Origin: Hydractinia symbiolongicarpus
Taxonomy: Eukaryota; Cnidaria; Hydrozoa; Anthoathecata; Hydractiniidae
NCBI RefSeq assembly: GCF_029227915.1
Contig: NC_079883.1
Location: 13,578,001 to 13,642,000 of the forward strand
Direction: 5' to 3'
DNA length: 64,000 nucleotides
Shown here: piece by piece, positions 35,170-47,500 of the stretch
How positions within the stretch are numbered: the first letter of the stretch is position 1
Layout: each line of letters begins with the position of its first letter
Position numbers and translations under genes: made by a program
Notes under the pieces: generated by a model
What the model was told of the DNA's origin: nothing
Seen by the model: only the letters and a program-made list of their open reading frames with translations
The model's database searches: none

Positions 35170-35631
35170 CCATTTCGGAGTTAGCGCAGCCATATTTAAA
35201 TTTCCCGCAAGTAGATCTTGTTAGACTTTGACTTCCCGTTCTCCGTAAAGAAGCCTACAGACATTGCTAAAATGGAGAGGCTCTTTTCAGAGATTTACAG
35301 TTTACTTTGATTTTTTTGCTTATTGTTATATATCAGCATTGTATTTTAAGACCCTTTCGCCCAGTTTTGCAGAAAAATTATATTTTTCATAACAAGCTAA
35401 ATGAAAGGTTTATTGGAAATTCGCGATGAATGATAACGAGGCACGAAAAATGGGGGTTTAAGATTTATTTCTGGTGCCCAAATGTAAATACCCATGTGCC
35501 AAGATAAATCTCATAAAAAAGAGCCTCTTCTTTTCAGTACTTTTATGTTGTTACCGAAAACGGAGGCATCGAAGTCGAACTTGCACCAATTGCCTGAAAC
35601 ATGAAATATGGTTGCGCTAAATCCGAAAATG
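35170..35631. mobile_element. Foldback/TIR element, 462 bp
   Basis: The left end CCATTTCGGAGTTAGCGCAG (35170-35197 overall) is the inverse of CGCTAAATCCGAAAATG at the right (35604-35631 overall). Further inward, left GACTTCCCGTTCTCCGTAAA pairs with right GGAGGCATCGAAGTC, and GAGAGGCTCTTTTC pairs with AGAGCCTCTTCTTTTC. The inverted homology covers most of the element with a loop of ~240 bases. No transposase frame. Confidence 0.7.
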
Positions 35632-36042
35632 CGTATTGGCCAGAGGAGTCTCAATGCTTATCTTGTTGATAACGTTATCTGAGAAATAATTCGAACGTGT
35701 GATGTCCATTTCTCAACCTCGTTTCCAGTACTTCCAAGCAAACGTTATTGTGTCGCGAACTGGTTCAACTTTCATAAATTATAAAAATGGCTCTTATACC
35801 GTACCCGAAACCATCTTTTTTTCAGAATTGTTTTTTTTTTTAATTTTCATCGATTTTTTTAGGAAAATATTCCCGAATTGTACACTAAATTCTCGATGTA
35901 GCGTCCAAGGCATTTATTCGAAATTTTGATTTCTAGAGTGAGCACTTACTAATGAGGGGCGGTAAATCAGGATCGGCGGTTATTGAAATTATCTAAGTTT
36001 TGTGAAACTATAATAAAAAAGATATAATAACAGATAACAGCT

Positions 36043-36390
36043 ACCGTAAATGATGGATTAAACCCCTCCCCTCCCCCTCCCTCTCCCGAATAAACCCCTT
36101 TCTCTAAAAACATTGTGACAAATAATCCCCACTTCGGAATATTCCCCCATTCGAACTCACAGTAATTTCAATATTAGGGTGCTTTTCTGGTAAGCGAGAT
36201 GGAAGACAACCTATTTCTCCCAGATGCCAAGAAAATGATTGATGTGGCTCTCTTAGAGACAATGGTTAACTAGGACGAAGAAGGTGATAATGATATTCCC
36301 GTTTACCTTCCCAACTTCCCCAATAAGCCTCCTTCTCTAAAACTCTCTTTGACAAATAAGCCCCCGGTGGCTTAATCAATCATTTACGGT
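36043..36390. mobile_element. MITE-like element with 19 bp terminal inverted repeats
   Basis: The left ACCGTAAATGATGGATTAA (36043-36061) and the right end (36372-36390, TTAATCAATCATTTACGGT) are inverted with 18 of 19 matches. The 348 bp interior repeats words of the form AATAAACCCC/AATAAGCCCC followed by TTTCTCTAAAA...TTGTGACAAATAA in two or three diverged units and has a strong C-rich bias on the plus strand. Target duplication is unclear. No coding capacity. Confidence 0.75.
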
Positions 36391-36609
36391 GTATATATCA
36401 TGTCTCATAGCGTCAATGGTAATATTTAATTTTCTCTGCAATGAAATAATAACGAACTGCTTCAACAAGAGCAGAAAGCTGTTTAGGGGTGTTTCAGTTT
36501 CCACAAACTTCCAATAAGCGTCCCTTTGATTTACTAAAATAAAACAAAGATAGAACCAAAAGGTAATTATTTCAAAGTGATGCTTGTAAAGAAGACACCG
36601 AGAAACACG

Positions 36610-36668
36610 GCTGGTAATACGAGATGGGCGTTTTTATGAGATGGGCGTTTTTATGAGAGGGGTGTTTA
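36610..36668. repeat. Tandem repeat, three 18 bp units
   Basis: GAGATGGGCGTTTTTAT occurs twice perfectly and a third time as GAGAGGGGTGTTTAAA. Confidence 0.85.
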
Positions 36669-37317
36669 AACGGTAAACATGTACAAAAAAAAAATAATTC
36701 GTTTAAAAAATAATTTGTTAGTCCCTAGCAGATTAGCTGGTTCGAGTGGATTTTGAAAATGGAAAAAATATCGACTGTACATGTACTTGCTTCATAAAAT
36801 CACTGAATTAATAAATACAGCATTTAGTTCATTCCTATTCACATAAAATCACACTGACATGAAAACTTAGTCAGGTGTAACCGTGCTCACACTTAAATCT
36901 AGGGAATGACATTTGTCTGATAACAGAGAATTGCCTTTTTTTATTGAAATTCATTCTGAGAGAAGTACAAGGCTTTGGTGTTAACGCAAAAGATTAACGC
37001 AAAAGATGTCTCTTATTCTATATGTTATAAAAACATAATGATAAAAATTATTACCGTTCATAAATTTTATAAACCGGCTTTTAGTAGACACCAATGTTTC
37101 ACATACATATCCTTCTCTTTGATCCTCCCAACTAAACGTTTTTATACAAATACGTTATCTAGATAAAAGGTGGCCGTCCATGATCCTTCTCTATATCACT
37201 GATGCGAACCCAGTTCCCGTATATTTCTTCTTTCAATAGCGCAATTTAAATGCAATAATAAAGGTGAAAAAAAAACCGTTTGAAAAAATTGGTTTCTTTT
37301 GTGAATAGTGAAAAATG

Positions 37318-37490
37318 AAACGTCGTATATTAGCGACCACGTGTGTAATAATGAGGCGTCATTAATGTACGACGTATGGTAAAAAAGGAAAAGTCGTAAA
37401 TAAGCGACGACGACGTTGTTAATGTACGAGGGCCAGTGCAAGAGACGTCGTTAATGCACGACGTATGGTAAAAAAGACACGTCGTCAGAG
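37318..37490. repeat. Quasi-palindromic tandem repeat built on ACGTCGT / TACGACGTATGGTAAAAAA
   Basis: The block CGTCRTTAATGTACGACGT followed by ATGGTAAAAAA occurs at about 37350-37385 and 37445-37472, with intervening variants (GTAAATAAGCGACGACG, GTTGTTAATGTACGAGG) on the same plan. Each unit contains the self-complementary TACGACGTA-like core. CpG content stands out in AT-rich DNA. No frame. Confidence 0.75.
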
Positions 37491-37499
37491 GGCGGGAAT

Positions 37500-39790
37500 A
37501 AGTACTTTGTTGTCAGCACCCGAAACAGCTACAATATTTCCAGCAATGAACCATTCTCCTTTAAAGGGGCTAACTTTTTTCTATTGAAATCTGGCTATAA
37601 CAAGCTGCAGGCACGTGAAATTTGTATAGAAAGTGTGCCTAACAGAAGTCAGTAAACATTGCTGTTAAAAATTTAACAATACGTTTGAAAAAAGCGTTTA
37701 ACCGTGATATTTACCTATTTTTACAGGCTTGAGCGTATCACTGTGATCATAAAAAACATATATAGATAGATATGCGCCGGACGAGTGCCGAAAAAATGTG
37801 TGCTGAATTAATGTTTATTCTAACTAAAGAAATAACTTCTTATAACAGAACGTCGTTTTAAAACGAGATATAAACTTTTTCTTTTTGTTTACAAAAGTGT
37901 CGAGCATGTGCTTCTAGGCTAATTATGTTAAGATAAGAACAAAAGAAATTTTACCGATTTCAATATGGCTTCTTGTTTTGATAATATTATCCAAATCCAT
38001 CATCAAATTTTCTAATTGTTTTTATAACTAATCATAGTTGCGAATTGTTATTCACGAATACTTTAGTCACACAACCGCTCAAATTTCAAATTAAGTTTCC
38101 ATACAGATACCTGCCAGAACCTCACGCAGTGTTTCAATTGAATTAAAAGAGTTGTTTCTCCTTCCGTATTCTTTCCTCCAAGAACCAACTAACATGTCAT
38201 ACAGTATCTTTAAATTTGTGTAAAGTTTGTGGTACCCAGTTTACACCTTCTTTATCATTTTTTTCTCCAAGTTATGATTCTGCAACCCTGAAATGATAAA
38301 ACGTTGTTTCACAATTAAGAGCAAAAAAAAACAACAAACAACAACAACAACGACCAATAAAAATGTAGGGAAATATGTTTAGTACAAAGCAAAAGATTGG
38401 TGTTTGTATGTGAGAGTGTGTAAGCAATACTAAATGAATAATTTATATAATTATATATTTTATATGCCATTGTAAATAGTAATATAAATCTACAATAACA
38501 TTCGTTAGCAAATTAATCAAAAACTAGGGCGTTGGCTCAATGCCTTCGGTTTGCTCTTGCCATTTTGTTGTGAACAATTAGCGCATATGTGAGCTTTTTA
38601 CTATAAGCTAAATATATGTATCTATCTACATCAAAGATCAAATGAACTATTTGAGAATAACAAAGACATATCCTTTAACAAACTTTTAGAGTTTTGGTTA
38701 CGAATCGAAGTTGTTTTAACTGGTTGAAGCGTGTGAACCTTGCTTCAAATTCATCTTTTTGGCCATAAAAAGGCCATGAAACTAGAAAAGCAGTCATCAG
38801 ATGAAGTAATCGTCCTAAAGAGAAAGACCAACCAATTTCAATGTCTATTTCATTGTTGCCTGTTCCTATTCAAATATATCGCCATTTAAATTTACACTGT
38901 TTTATTTTCGTATATATCTCATCTGTCATGCTGAACTTTTAGGTAAACATTATCAAACAACCAATCAAATTATTGGCTTTTCATGACGTGACTACTGAAA
39001 TGACCAATGCCAATCGGGGAGAAATATACGAGTTATATTAATATCGACGAAAGATTTGATGGGATTTGATCAATGAGTTGCAAGTGTTTTGTGTTCGCAT
39101 AATGAACCATGCAAACTTAAAAACCTTTACTTTGTATAGGATTTCACATTTTATTTTTTTAGATTATACTGCTAATAAATATATACTTTGAAGTTGTTAC
39201 TTCGATTTTCGACTGTGTTTATGAAAATCTTGTATACCTCAAAGTAGGCATGGAAGAAATGTAATATTTATTTTGCATTAGGAATTACAAAGAAATCAGT
39301 CCAATGTGCCATGAATTTCAGCGTTTTTCAAGATGGTATTTCAAATAAATGAAAATAACTGTTCCGGCAGAATATTTTATTTATCACCTATTTCGCTAAA
39401 CAAGACGTTGAGACCAGTGAGGCTGACCAAAACAGTTAATTTCAGTAAGGTACTTTTTTCTGGTAGTTTTGGAATGAGTCCAGTGTAGGTTCTGTATCTA
39501 TAAATTAGGTACATTTTAAGAAACAACGCTAATAAGAAACATGTTTAATTCATTGAAGATATTATTTCTGTTTATCTGTTCAGTATTCATATTATTGGTA
39601 AAGGTTTATCATTTCTTGAACATGATAGTTTAACAGCCGACGTTTCGGGAGATCCTTCTCCCCCCATCGGACATTTTAAAATAATGTTGCTATCATAAAA
39701 ATTAACTAAGAGAGAAGTTGTTAATTACGGTAATTAACAAATTTATTTAAATTTAGGTGGGAAATTTCATTATTTACAAAGGTACTACAA
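37500..39790. other. Intergenic, no gene seen
   Basis: AT-rich, with a CAA microsatellite at about 38330-38350. No supported coding region, RNA gene or named repeat. Confidence 0.45.
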
Positions 39791-39796
39791 GTAGAG

Positions 39797-40062
39797 GAGA
39801 TGCCGTAGTGGTAGTGCATTCGGATTGTGATCATAAGGTTTCAGGTTCAAGTCCCCACTCCGACGCACTTTAAATGTAGTGTTGTCAGCCCATTCGGTGC
39901 CATCTACTAACCGCCAAACAGCTTGTGTGGTCGGCAAGCAAGTTAGAGCAATGCTATACTTATCTCTAGTGGTAATGTAATATAGTTATAGACGGAAGGA
40001 TGGAAGAGCCAGCTAGGATTGAATCTCCAATGACGTTAAAACTTCTTGTTACTTACTTAGAC
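39797..40062 (+). mobile_element. tRNA-derived SINE, copy 3 (fullest)
   Basis: Head with A box TGCCGTAGTGGTAGTGC (39801-39817) and B box GGTTCAAGTCC (about 39845-39855), body TGTAGTGTTGTCAGCCCA (about 39877), TGCCATCTACTAACCGCC, AAGTTAGAGCAATGCTATAC, GGTAATGTAATATAGTTA and AGAGCCAGCTAGGATTGAA, then a TTACTTACTTAG tail. Of the copies here this is the most complete, about 265 bp, and it is the reference for 4049-4237, 9347-9480 and 16090-16391. Confidence 0.85.
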
Positions 40063-40429
40063 ACACGTATTTTTTACACATCTACATATTATTATTGGAT
40101 TGAATAAAATTTCTCTTACTGATCTTTCTGAGCACCAGGTATTTGCAAAACAAATATTATAACAAGTAAATAGGGAAGTTTTTAATGTGCTGATGTCAGC
40201 AGAACATATTCCTCAATAAACCATGCACATAGTAGGGGTCATCTGACATCGCTTGATAGAAACTTAACCCTTTTAATTTGACAAATATAAAAGACTGGAC
40301 ATGTTAAACAATCGAATAACCACATAGAATGTAGCAAATTATTCTGCATTATGAGAATGGTTTTATATTTTTGCATTAAAGCCTGATTTTAAATGAACAA
40401 AATGATACGCCTATCAAAGCGAATCTGAT

Positions 40430-40990
40430 TGCGACACATGTGCACAATAATCAACAATAATCAACATTGTGCAATATCAGTCAATGTCTTATCTTGAAAG
40501 TAATGGTTTATGAAATGAAAATCAATTTGGTTTGAGACATAAAAGGTCTACAGAGCTTGCTAGTACATCAAAAAGCGGACGAAGGAATCGTAGTTGGAGC
40601 AGTATTTCTGGATTTAATCAAATCGTTTGACATGTTGAGTCATTCAAAACTCGTATCCAAATTATCTTGCTATGGAATAGAAGATGCTGAAAAAGAATGG
40701 TGTACAGATTATTTTTTTAATCGAACTCAACCTGTACAATACGATAACGTTCTATCAGAAGAGAAACACGTAACATCTGGTGTTCCTCAATGCTCGATTT
40801 TAGACCCAGCTACCTTTAAAATGTTCTTTGATGATTTATTTAATGTTCTTTGTCACTTTGAAGCTGTAATATATGCAGACGACACCGTGATGAATATTGC
40901 CGGCAACATCTCGGTTAGAGCTAAGTATTTTAGCTTTTCGGTTAAGTTTGGATGTATCCTTCTAAAGAAAAAAATTTGGGTGTGCCTTTA
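40430..40990 (+). mobile_element. Non-LTR retrotransposon reverse-transcriptase fragment, decayed
   Basis: Motifs of a CR1/L2-like LINE reverse transcriptase lie in order: NQFGLRHKRSTELA (about 40520-40561, one frame), then after a frameshift LVHQKADEGIVV, AVFLDLIKSFDMLSH (domain A; the usual KAFD is KSFD), SGVPQCSILDP (domain B; the usual QGS is QCS) and VIYADDT (domain C, catalytic YADD intact). The frame ends at 40991. The missing 5' and 3' parts, the frameshift and the altered conserved residues show a dead copy. Confidence 0.85.
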
Positions 40991-41695
40991 AATTTAACGA
41001 TTGCCTAAAATATAATTTTTGGTGTGGAGTCATTTTGAAGGATAGAAATTTTGTTTAATATGGCATAGATTAAAATCAACATGCTCTGACAAAGTTTGAC
41101 ACAGGCCAAAATTTCTCCTGTTCCTGTAACTATAGTAGCTGGGTAATTTAACAGGATAAGAGAATGCTGTTTCCAAAGGTCTGCAAAGACAATACGGTTT
41201 GGATCTGCACCTATGAAGTTGCCACGATGAGACGTTTCTAATGTTTCAAATTTATTTTTTTGCACGATATTGTATCTCAAAAAAAAAAAAACCAAAAAAA
41301 AAACCAGCCTGGTTTATTTACACCGCCACCGTCCCCAATTTGCGTAGTTTATGCTAAAGCCCATGCTAAACAGTAGTATGGAAACGTCTATTAACTTTGC
41401 TTCGTCTTCATCTTTGTTAAAGAAGAAAATAAAAGAATCATTAGAAGCTGATTAAGAGAAAAAAGAGGTGTGAAAAGATGAAGAGAATAATTCATATGTT
41501 CAGTTTTGCCTGGTACAAATTTCACGTACATGCAAATGCAGAAAAAATCAGCAATAAAAACTAAAACAGATATATAAAAATAAAGCGGATAATAACTGTG
41601 AGAAACTACGTTTTGAGTCCTATGGTTCTTATAATTATGTACTGGTAACCATGGACCATTGCCAACCAACTTGTCCAGGGTTTGAAGTGAAATAA

Positions 41696-42123
41696 TTACT
41701 GAAATATTTTCGTATTTTTTTCCTTTAAATAACTATTTGACTTAACTCTAATTAATGGTTGTAACGCGTTTGTTTGCTGTTCCAAGCTTCTCTCTCTTAA
41801 TTTTAAATAGACCAACACCATAATTGTGCAAAGCATTACTACCTTTTTGATACGTGTAACCACGTCTACACGGGCGCATCCGAGGCGTCTGAAAATACGA
41901 ACCATTGAAGCAGCAGTTTCAAGAGCATTATTGTTCTCCGAAATCTTAACCTGCAGTCCCAAGTCCCTATTCGTATTATTGACCAACTTCTTGTTATAGC
42001 TATGCTTGTTTTCCCCTTAAGTAAAGCTTCGCATATTTTACTGTTGACAAAAACTCCCCCCATCATCAATGCTTTTTTGATAAACAGAGTTTTCATTTTT
42101 TCAGCTGCGGACACAGTTTGCAT
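41696..42123 (-). pseudogene. Possible decayed coding fragment, function unknown
   Basis: Two overlapping minus-strand frames look like one protein split by a single-base shift near a GGGGAAAA run (about 42013). The first half reads MKTLFIKKALMMGGVF then NSKICEALLKGK. The second half reads KKLVNNTNRDLGLQVKI, ALETAASMVRIFRRLG and a hydrophobic VVMLCTIMVLVYLKL. The amino-acid composition is less AT-skewed than chance frames nearby. I cannot place it in a family and found no splice sites, so confidence is low. Confidence 0.25.
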
Positions 42124-42129
42124 ATGTTT

Positions 42130-44530
42130 AAAAAAGACGGCATAACCTCCTTCTTTTTAATAATTTTCACCGTTAAATACATGTTTTTACTATCGCCATT
42201 AAGCGCAACGTTTGTTTTATTGCTTGTTTCTTAGGCGAGGTGGCCATGACAGACTTTTTACTGAGTGATTTAAAAGGCGTGCAACAACTGGTAATTCTGC
42301 TAATTTTGCTTAAATTAATAAACTTTTAATTTTTTTGTATCAAAAAAGTTGAGCAAGAATTTTAACATTACGAAAACCTGATTGCTTTAAAATTTTGCAA
42401 AACTAAACTGATGGTTCAAAACAATATAACACTGACACATGTTAGAAGTTAATAATAACAATCAAAGAACTTTCCGGTATTGATTCCGAAAACTTAAAAA
42501 ATGACCTTATTATTTTGGCCAAAAATTAGTTTTATAATAATTTAGCATGTAAAAAATCTTTACAATTTTGCACATACGAAATAAAAACCTTATTGACGCT
42601 TTAACGTGAAGAGAACGTTAAAGCGCCTGTCAGAAGCAAATAATGTTACGTGAAGTTAAAGGTTGCCAATGTCTTAAATTTAACACTCACAAGCACCAAA
42701 ATATTTGTCAAACTTAGGCGAGGATACATAAATACGATGAATTAATATGGTCATCGAAGGTTCGTGTTATTGTCACTTACTGCTGTCATGTATCGAACAC
42801 GGAATAAATTATACCTGTGGGCCATGAGAAAAAATTTTAGTATAAGGGGCTTGTTTTTTTTTAAGCTGTAAGATTTGCCTAAGGCGGATGCTTTGGAAGA
42901 AAGAAAATGGAGAATGATAAGAAAAACGGCTGAAATTAGTACGTAAATGTCTAAGACGAATGTCTATCTATCTTGTTTTATTTTGATATTTTTAATTTGC
43001 GCGCCAACTCATTGGAGATTACCTAATTCTCCGAACCGTATTAAGATACGAGTATTTCGATACGGTAGATGACTCATTCTTCTCATTGGAAATTCAGCTT
43101 AAGGCTTTAGTAATGTAAAGTAAGAATATGTTCATCATTTTATTTAACTTTTGCTAATTTAATTTTTGTTATTTTGAACTTTAACATTTTTCTTGTTAAT
43201 TTTTTATAAGGTGTGTAATTCAAATCATTGACGTGGTAGCCAACATAACAAATAGAAAAATGTTTATTGTTGGTTTTGAATTTAGCCACTCATCTGAAAA
43301 ATGTGTAAAAATACAGGAATTATAAATCAGTTTTAGCACTAAATATGTAAACAAAACTGTTTATTTAAATGTTATTCGGCAAAGTTTGAAGATCAGGACA
43401 GCCGTTCTGGTCTATAAATTTAACACTGGTATCATGAACTTTTATCAAGCAGCCTTACCCCTAGCTGCACTCCACTCCTTTATTTCAACACGACCATGGA
43501 GATGGTTATTAGGAATCATCTGAAAAGATTACGTCTCATTTATCAGTTATCAATGATTTAAATTTCATTATTTTCATAACCTGTTTTACTTATAGCTACT
43601 GTCCACAACTGTTATGGAATATTTTTGTTCTCCATCATTTGAAAGTGCTTAATTTCATAAAAGCTAATTGATATATCGACAGTCGTATAAACAATGGCAA
43701 AATCAGAAAGTAATTAAAACCAAGATCGTTTTGGGTTTAAATAAAGTTCCAGTTCTTTCCCCTATCTAATAGATTAATTTTGCCCGCATTATATTTCCCT
43801 ACACAACTCTATTACAAGCGACAGTACCGATCAATTTTTAATCTCCGTGTCCGTGTTTTACATGTACAGGTAAAGCCTATTATCTACTGACAAGCGATAG
43901 CTTTTATTGACGTCATTTGATCGTATTGACGTCATTTGAGCAGTAATCAAAAATGTAACTCCAAGACTTACGTCAAGAATGCACGCTATTACTTGACAGG
44001 CAATAAAGTATTAAGAGCGGCAATCTCAAGTAGAAAAAAGGAAGTAAAACTCAATAGTCATCCTGAAAGAAGTTTTCTAACCCTTCCTTATTTCCGTGTT
44101 TAAAGGCGTGATTTCTAAATACATGAATTAAGAAACCTGTAAATAAAAGACAAAGGATAAAAAATGGATAAAAAATTGAAAGTACTAAGAATTGTTAGTA
44201 ACTTTTCAGTGCTGTCAAGTTAGTGGTCAGTTATTCAGAGCGTGGTTTTGAAAAGATAACAAAAACTAACCTAAAACATATTTTTCGCTTAAGTTCTAAG
44301 ACTATTTTGTTGTCAAAACTGTTTTTTGTCTCCGGTCGCTAATTAAGAATAACAACAACATCGATGTCGCAACCAAACGTTTTTTTTGTCATCTGCAGTT
44401 GTCACCGTATGAATGGCGTCCCGTGTATCAACATAAGATAAAAAAAAACACAGACACGAATCAGGAAACAAATCTTAATATGAGTTTTAAATATTGATCA
44501 GTACATGACTAAGATTACAGACGGTGGAGA
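42130..44530. other. Intergenic, upstream of the ENPP gene
   Basis: No coding region recognised. The promoter and any 5' UTR of the gene starting at 44533 should lie in its right part; I could not identify a convincing TATA box or initiator. Confidence 0.45.
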
Positions 44531-44532
44531 TA

Positions 44533-47500
44533 ATGATCCAAAGAATTCTCTTGTTAGCGTTGCTTCTTCATGTTCGTGCTATTTATGGGGTTTCGAAGAA
44601 GAGTAGAGTGTTTTTGCTATCTTTGGATGGGTTTATAGCTGATTTTTATAAGCATAGTCAAAACATGCCGAACCTTGAGAGACTAGCTAGGCAAGGGGTT
44701 CGAGCTACACGATTGATACCCTCATTTCCGCCAGATACATTTCCCTCAATGACGTCGCTTATTACGGGTTTATACACAGAATCACATGGTATTATAGCAA
44801 ACAAATTTTACCATGTACAATACGACGAAAAATTTAGCTATGTAGATGATCCTGCTAGCTGGGAAAGGAATGGAAAATTTTACACTCAGGAGCCTGTTTG
44901 GTTGACCAATCAAAAACAAGGAGGTAAGTTCTTTTATAAATGTTGAAAAACTATTTTATTATTTTTATAAGATAAGCAGAAGCTTTTAAGACTACGTCCG
45001 TCTTCAGTGCAATAAATATACAAGTTGTAGTTGGACTTGTATATTTATTGCACTGAAGACGGACGTAGTCCCAAAAGCTTCTGCTTATTTCATAAAAATA
45101 ATAAAATGGGTCTTTAACATTTATTTCGAAGTTTTGGCGTTTTCATTACCTTAATTATTAAGTTCTGTTGTTTCGTTGTTTATCTTACGACCTTTAAGGT
45201 TTAGTCTACGTGCTAGTATTGTGAACGTACGAATTGGCGTTTTGCTGGCATCTGTATGACTTAAAATAGCATTTTTCCTGCCAGATGTAAAGCTTTTCAA
45301 CTTAACTAAAACTTCCTTTTCGATATTGTTTACAGTTTAATTATTGAACTAGACAAAGCAGTAACAACAGCAGTTATAATTCAACCTATTTCATATGTTA
45401 TATTCCAGGATCGAGTGCCGTGTATTATTGGCCTGGATATTGTGCTTACTCAGAGAAACCAACCTATCTTAACCATCCTATTTCAGCCAGAAGTAGCCTG
45501 GAGAAAGGGAGAAGGAGCATTGATGAAATAAACATGCTTCTCGATAATGATCCCGATTTAAACCTTGTAGCATTATGGGTGGATTCTCCTGATTGGGCTG
45601 GTCATCGGTATGGTAGACATTCAAAGGAGGTTTGTGTAGCCTATATAGCCTAACCTATTGTTCATCTATGTAATCTATTCACACAATTTAGTATTATATT
45701 TTTTATGCATAAAATCATCCATCGCTATAAAACAATTTCTACAATTTCCTCCGCAAACATTAATCTAGAGAAAATTGACTGTAACTTCGTATGTTTTCAT
45801 TTTAGTATGCGAAAGAATTGGAACGTGTCGATAAAGAAATTATAGGATATCTTATGGATAAATTAAAGGATAAACCAGACATCAACCTCATATTGGTCAG
45901 TGATCACGGTATCATTGATGGAAATGGCAACTCCACTAAAACAAAAGCGAGGTTCTTGGAAGACTATCTACGTAAGGATTCGTACAAGTTAATATTTGGT
46001 GGTCCGTCTTGTGCATTATGGCCAGCTAATGGAGCAAAAACAGAAGAGCTTTTACAAAGATTAATGGTCCTAAATCACACTGGTCATTATAGAGTCTACA
46101 GGTATGGCATAATATTGTGAATACAGCAATTGTCTGTCTGTGAAGACTCATTAGCTCCACTTGCACGACAATACATGCTGTAAAAAAAGCTCTACCTTGA
46201 TGTCAATTCAAGGATGATATGGAGCGATGAAGGTTGCAGCTTGTTGATATCAGCAGCGGAGATTCCTTATTAAACAATTTGTGTAGTCATGTGCTATGAT
46301 AGCAATAAATAAAGTGACAAAGTGATAAATCCATGCAGAACTTTATTAAACAAAAATTACACAAAAACTAATGATTCGCATTGTGCATATTGAACAGACT
46401 TACGGAAGATAAGCCTTAACAAAGAAGAAAATCTCGAAGTATCTAGCTTGATATCTAGCTAGATACCATGTAAACATCTTGTAAGTGTCTTCAGGACGTT
46501 AACTGCCCATACAGAGTGTTACGCATAGCTGAAATGTGTATGTGTAAATATAAGCTCTTATCTTTGAAGTAGACTAGCTCTTGTGAAAAGATCTAATCTA
46601 CCATGTATTTAACTAATTCGTATCTGAAATTTTATTCCGTTGAAAGGAATTCTCACGTGGTTGTTGAAGTCCCAGACAAAGCAGCATCTACGTTTCTCAG
46701 CATAGGCTTAATACATCTTTATCATTTTGCACATAATACCTCTTTAGAAAGCAAGATATTCCTGAATATTTACATTACAAGCACAACAAAAATACTGCAC
46801 CAATTCTCGTTCTTTCGGAAGCTGGTTGGCTCTTAAAAGAAAAAAGGAAGCCTGGTAGATGGTACGGTGGATCACATGGCTATGATGTCAGTTACGAAGG
46901 AATGGGTACTCTCTTTGCAGCGCATGGCCCAGCTTTCAAGCATGGGTTACTATTGGATGCCTTTGAAAGTGTAAATGTTGTCCCACTTGTGGCTCATCTG
47001 CTTGGTATAAAAGCTAGACCAAATAATGGAACGCTTAAGCCCTTTCAAGAGGCACTTTCGAACGATTTCTCAGTTCAGGCAGCTTCCATACTGTCAGCTA
47101 TTAGTGTTACACATCCGTGTGGTACTGAAAAAATTTATGGTGCAATACGGTTTTATCAGAAGGTGAGAAATATATCCTCCCTAATATAAATTCAGTTTCT
47201 TTATAAATATATTTTCTTAGACTTTTTTATGTACTAAATGGCGATCACATTTTAATGAAATATTTGGCAACGATCGATTCGTTTGTACGTTGTGTTGCCG
47301 TTTTTATTTACATGGTAACCGCTAAATTTATTTTCTAATATTCATTATTGATTATCATCATTTATAGCTACTTTGTTTCAATTTTCAGTAATTGCTCTGA
47401 ACCTATAATAAAAAGCTTTGATGAGGAAATCAATTTCATTTTAGTCTGCCAATGAAGTAGGAGTGCATGTGAAATTGATCACTGGTAAAATATTTACGCG

